From: Kiloniellaceae bacterium | GTDB lineage: Bacteria; Pseudomonadota; Alphaproteobacteria; Kiloniellales; Kiloniellaceae | NCBI GenBank assembly: GCA_028280915.1 | Contig: JANQKX010000218.1 | Span: 1 to 11,989, forward strand | DNA: 11,989 nucleotides | Reading direction: 5' to 3' | Shown here: positions 11,661 through 11,989 of the stretch, piece after piece | Position numbering within the stretch: position 1 is the first letter of the stretch | Layout of the letters: every line of letters starts with the position of its first letter | Notes under the pieces: generated by a model | What the model saw: only the letters and a program-made list of their open reading frames with translations | Databases searched by the model: none | Told to the model about the DNA's origin: nothing | Made by a program: the position numbers and the translations under genes

Positions 11661-11989
11661 CTAACCGTTCAGGGGCGCGAAAGCCATGGCGCGAAACTCG
11701 ATGGAGCGGCGGGGCCGGGCCCGGTCGGGCGTGCGCGGGTCGTGAAAGGCCGTGTGGGGGGTGAAGGAAACACCGTCGGCCGCGTGGGAATCGTAACCCC
11801 GGATGACCAGGCCTTCTTCCGGCGTCATCTCAGGGTAATAGATCCAGTGGTGGCGCGGGTTGTGGGTCACCTCATAGATCTCGCCCACCCGTCCGGGGTG
11901 CACGATGTCCGCCTTGGCCAGATCCTTGAAATCCAGGCTGGTGGAATCCAAGAGCGCCAAGGGCGCGGCTTCCACGGGATGATCCAAGG
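11661..11989 (-). CDS. CmcJ/NvfI-family oxidoreductase, C-terminal part (partial)
   Basis: About 109 C-terminal residues are visible; the frame is open at the right edge of the window and stops with TAG (complement of 11661-11663). The apparent first residue is an internal TTG codon, not a start. The fragment contains the family signature: PLALLDSTSLDFKDL, then HNPRHHWIYYPEMTPEEGLVIRGYDS, then VSFTPHTAFHDPRTP and RRSIEFRAMAF at the end. This matches the CmcJ/AsaB/NvfI group, named after the cephalosporin 7-alpha-methoxylation protein CmcJ and the fungal dioxygenase NvfI. These are thought to be oxygenases, in fungi 2-oxoglutarate dependent, acting in secondary metabolism or on small acids. 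The visible histidines (HHW, PHTAFHD) could include an iron ligand, but I cannot assign them. The family call is fairly firm; the reaction in this organism is unknown. The GST gene follows 30 bp downstream. Confidence 0.78.
   Translation of the reverse strand, partial: LDHPVEAAPLALLDSTSLDFKDLAKADIVHPGRVGEIYEVTHNPRHHWIYYPEMTPEEGLVIRGYDSHAADGVSFTPHTAFHDPRTPDRARPRRSIEFRAMAFAPLNG

Noticed and set aside
1..11989. Search by eye for tRNA genes, IS ends, CRISPR repeats, prophage integration sites and toxin-antitoxin pairs.
   Set aside because: Nothing convincing was seen: no transposase or integrase frame, no long terminal inverted repeats, no regularly spaced repeat-spacer units.

Overview
The window is GC-rich DNA, densely coding on both strands, with short intergenic gaps (none over 300 bp). 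Codon use, an alphaproteobacterial-type betaine-homocysteine methyltransferase, a DddP-like M24 protein and a Pho-box promoter all suggest an alphaproteobacterium, perhaps marine or halotolerant. That placement is inference: there is no rRNA or marker gene to fix it. I see no tRNA, rRNA, CRISPR array, transposase or integrase.

Left part (1-2645): the 3' end of a homocysteine S-methyltransferase, a PLP-dependent class I/II aminotransferase, then a secreted GDSL/SGNH esterase. The esterase has an AT-rich leader holding phased TTCGA repeats. Next, convergent to it, comes a minus-strand peptidoglycan-binding/GH19-type muralytic enzyme (2667-3488). A divergent promoter region separates that from a short atypical SDR (3730-4329) and an exported DUF3108 protein (4484-5314).

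Centre (5473-7982): a two-gene unit made of a Rieske oxygenase alpha subunit with a bridging glutamate and an M24 (creatinase/aminopeptidase-fold) protein. The metal-ligand pattern and putative catalytic Asp of the M24 protein match DMSP lyase DddP closely. Both proteins belong to families that act on small methylated onium compounds (betaines, carnitine, DMSP), so a shared catabolic role is plausible but unproven.

Right part (7983-10854): a 250-bp control region leads to an 854-residue exported protein with a C-terminal esterase-like/phytase domain. It contains three PhoB-type 7-mers on an 11-bp period, placed exactly 10 bp upstream of a -10-like element, which strongly suggests phosphate-starvation control. 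The gene ends in a textbook intrinsic terminator. The same region shares a split sequence block with the leader of the Rieske gene.

Right edge, minus strand (10881-11989): a CmcJ/NvfI-type oxidoreductase (cut by the window edge) followed 30 bp later by a glutathione S-transferase, probably one transcript.

The most unusual things seen are the Pho-box array next to an overlapping 10-bp inverted repeat, the shared leader block with an exact 10-bp offset, and the Rieske plus DddP-like pair.
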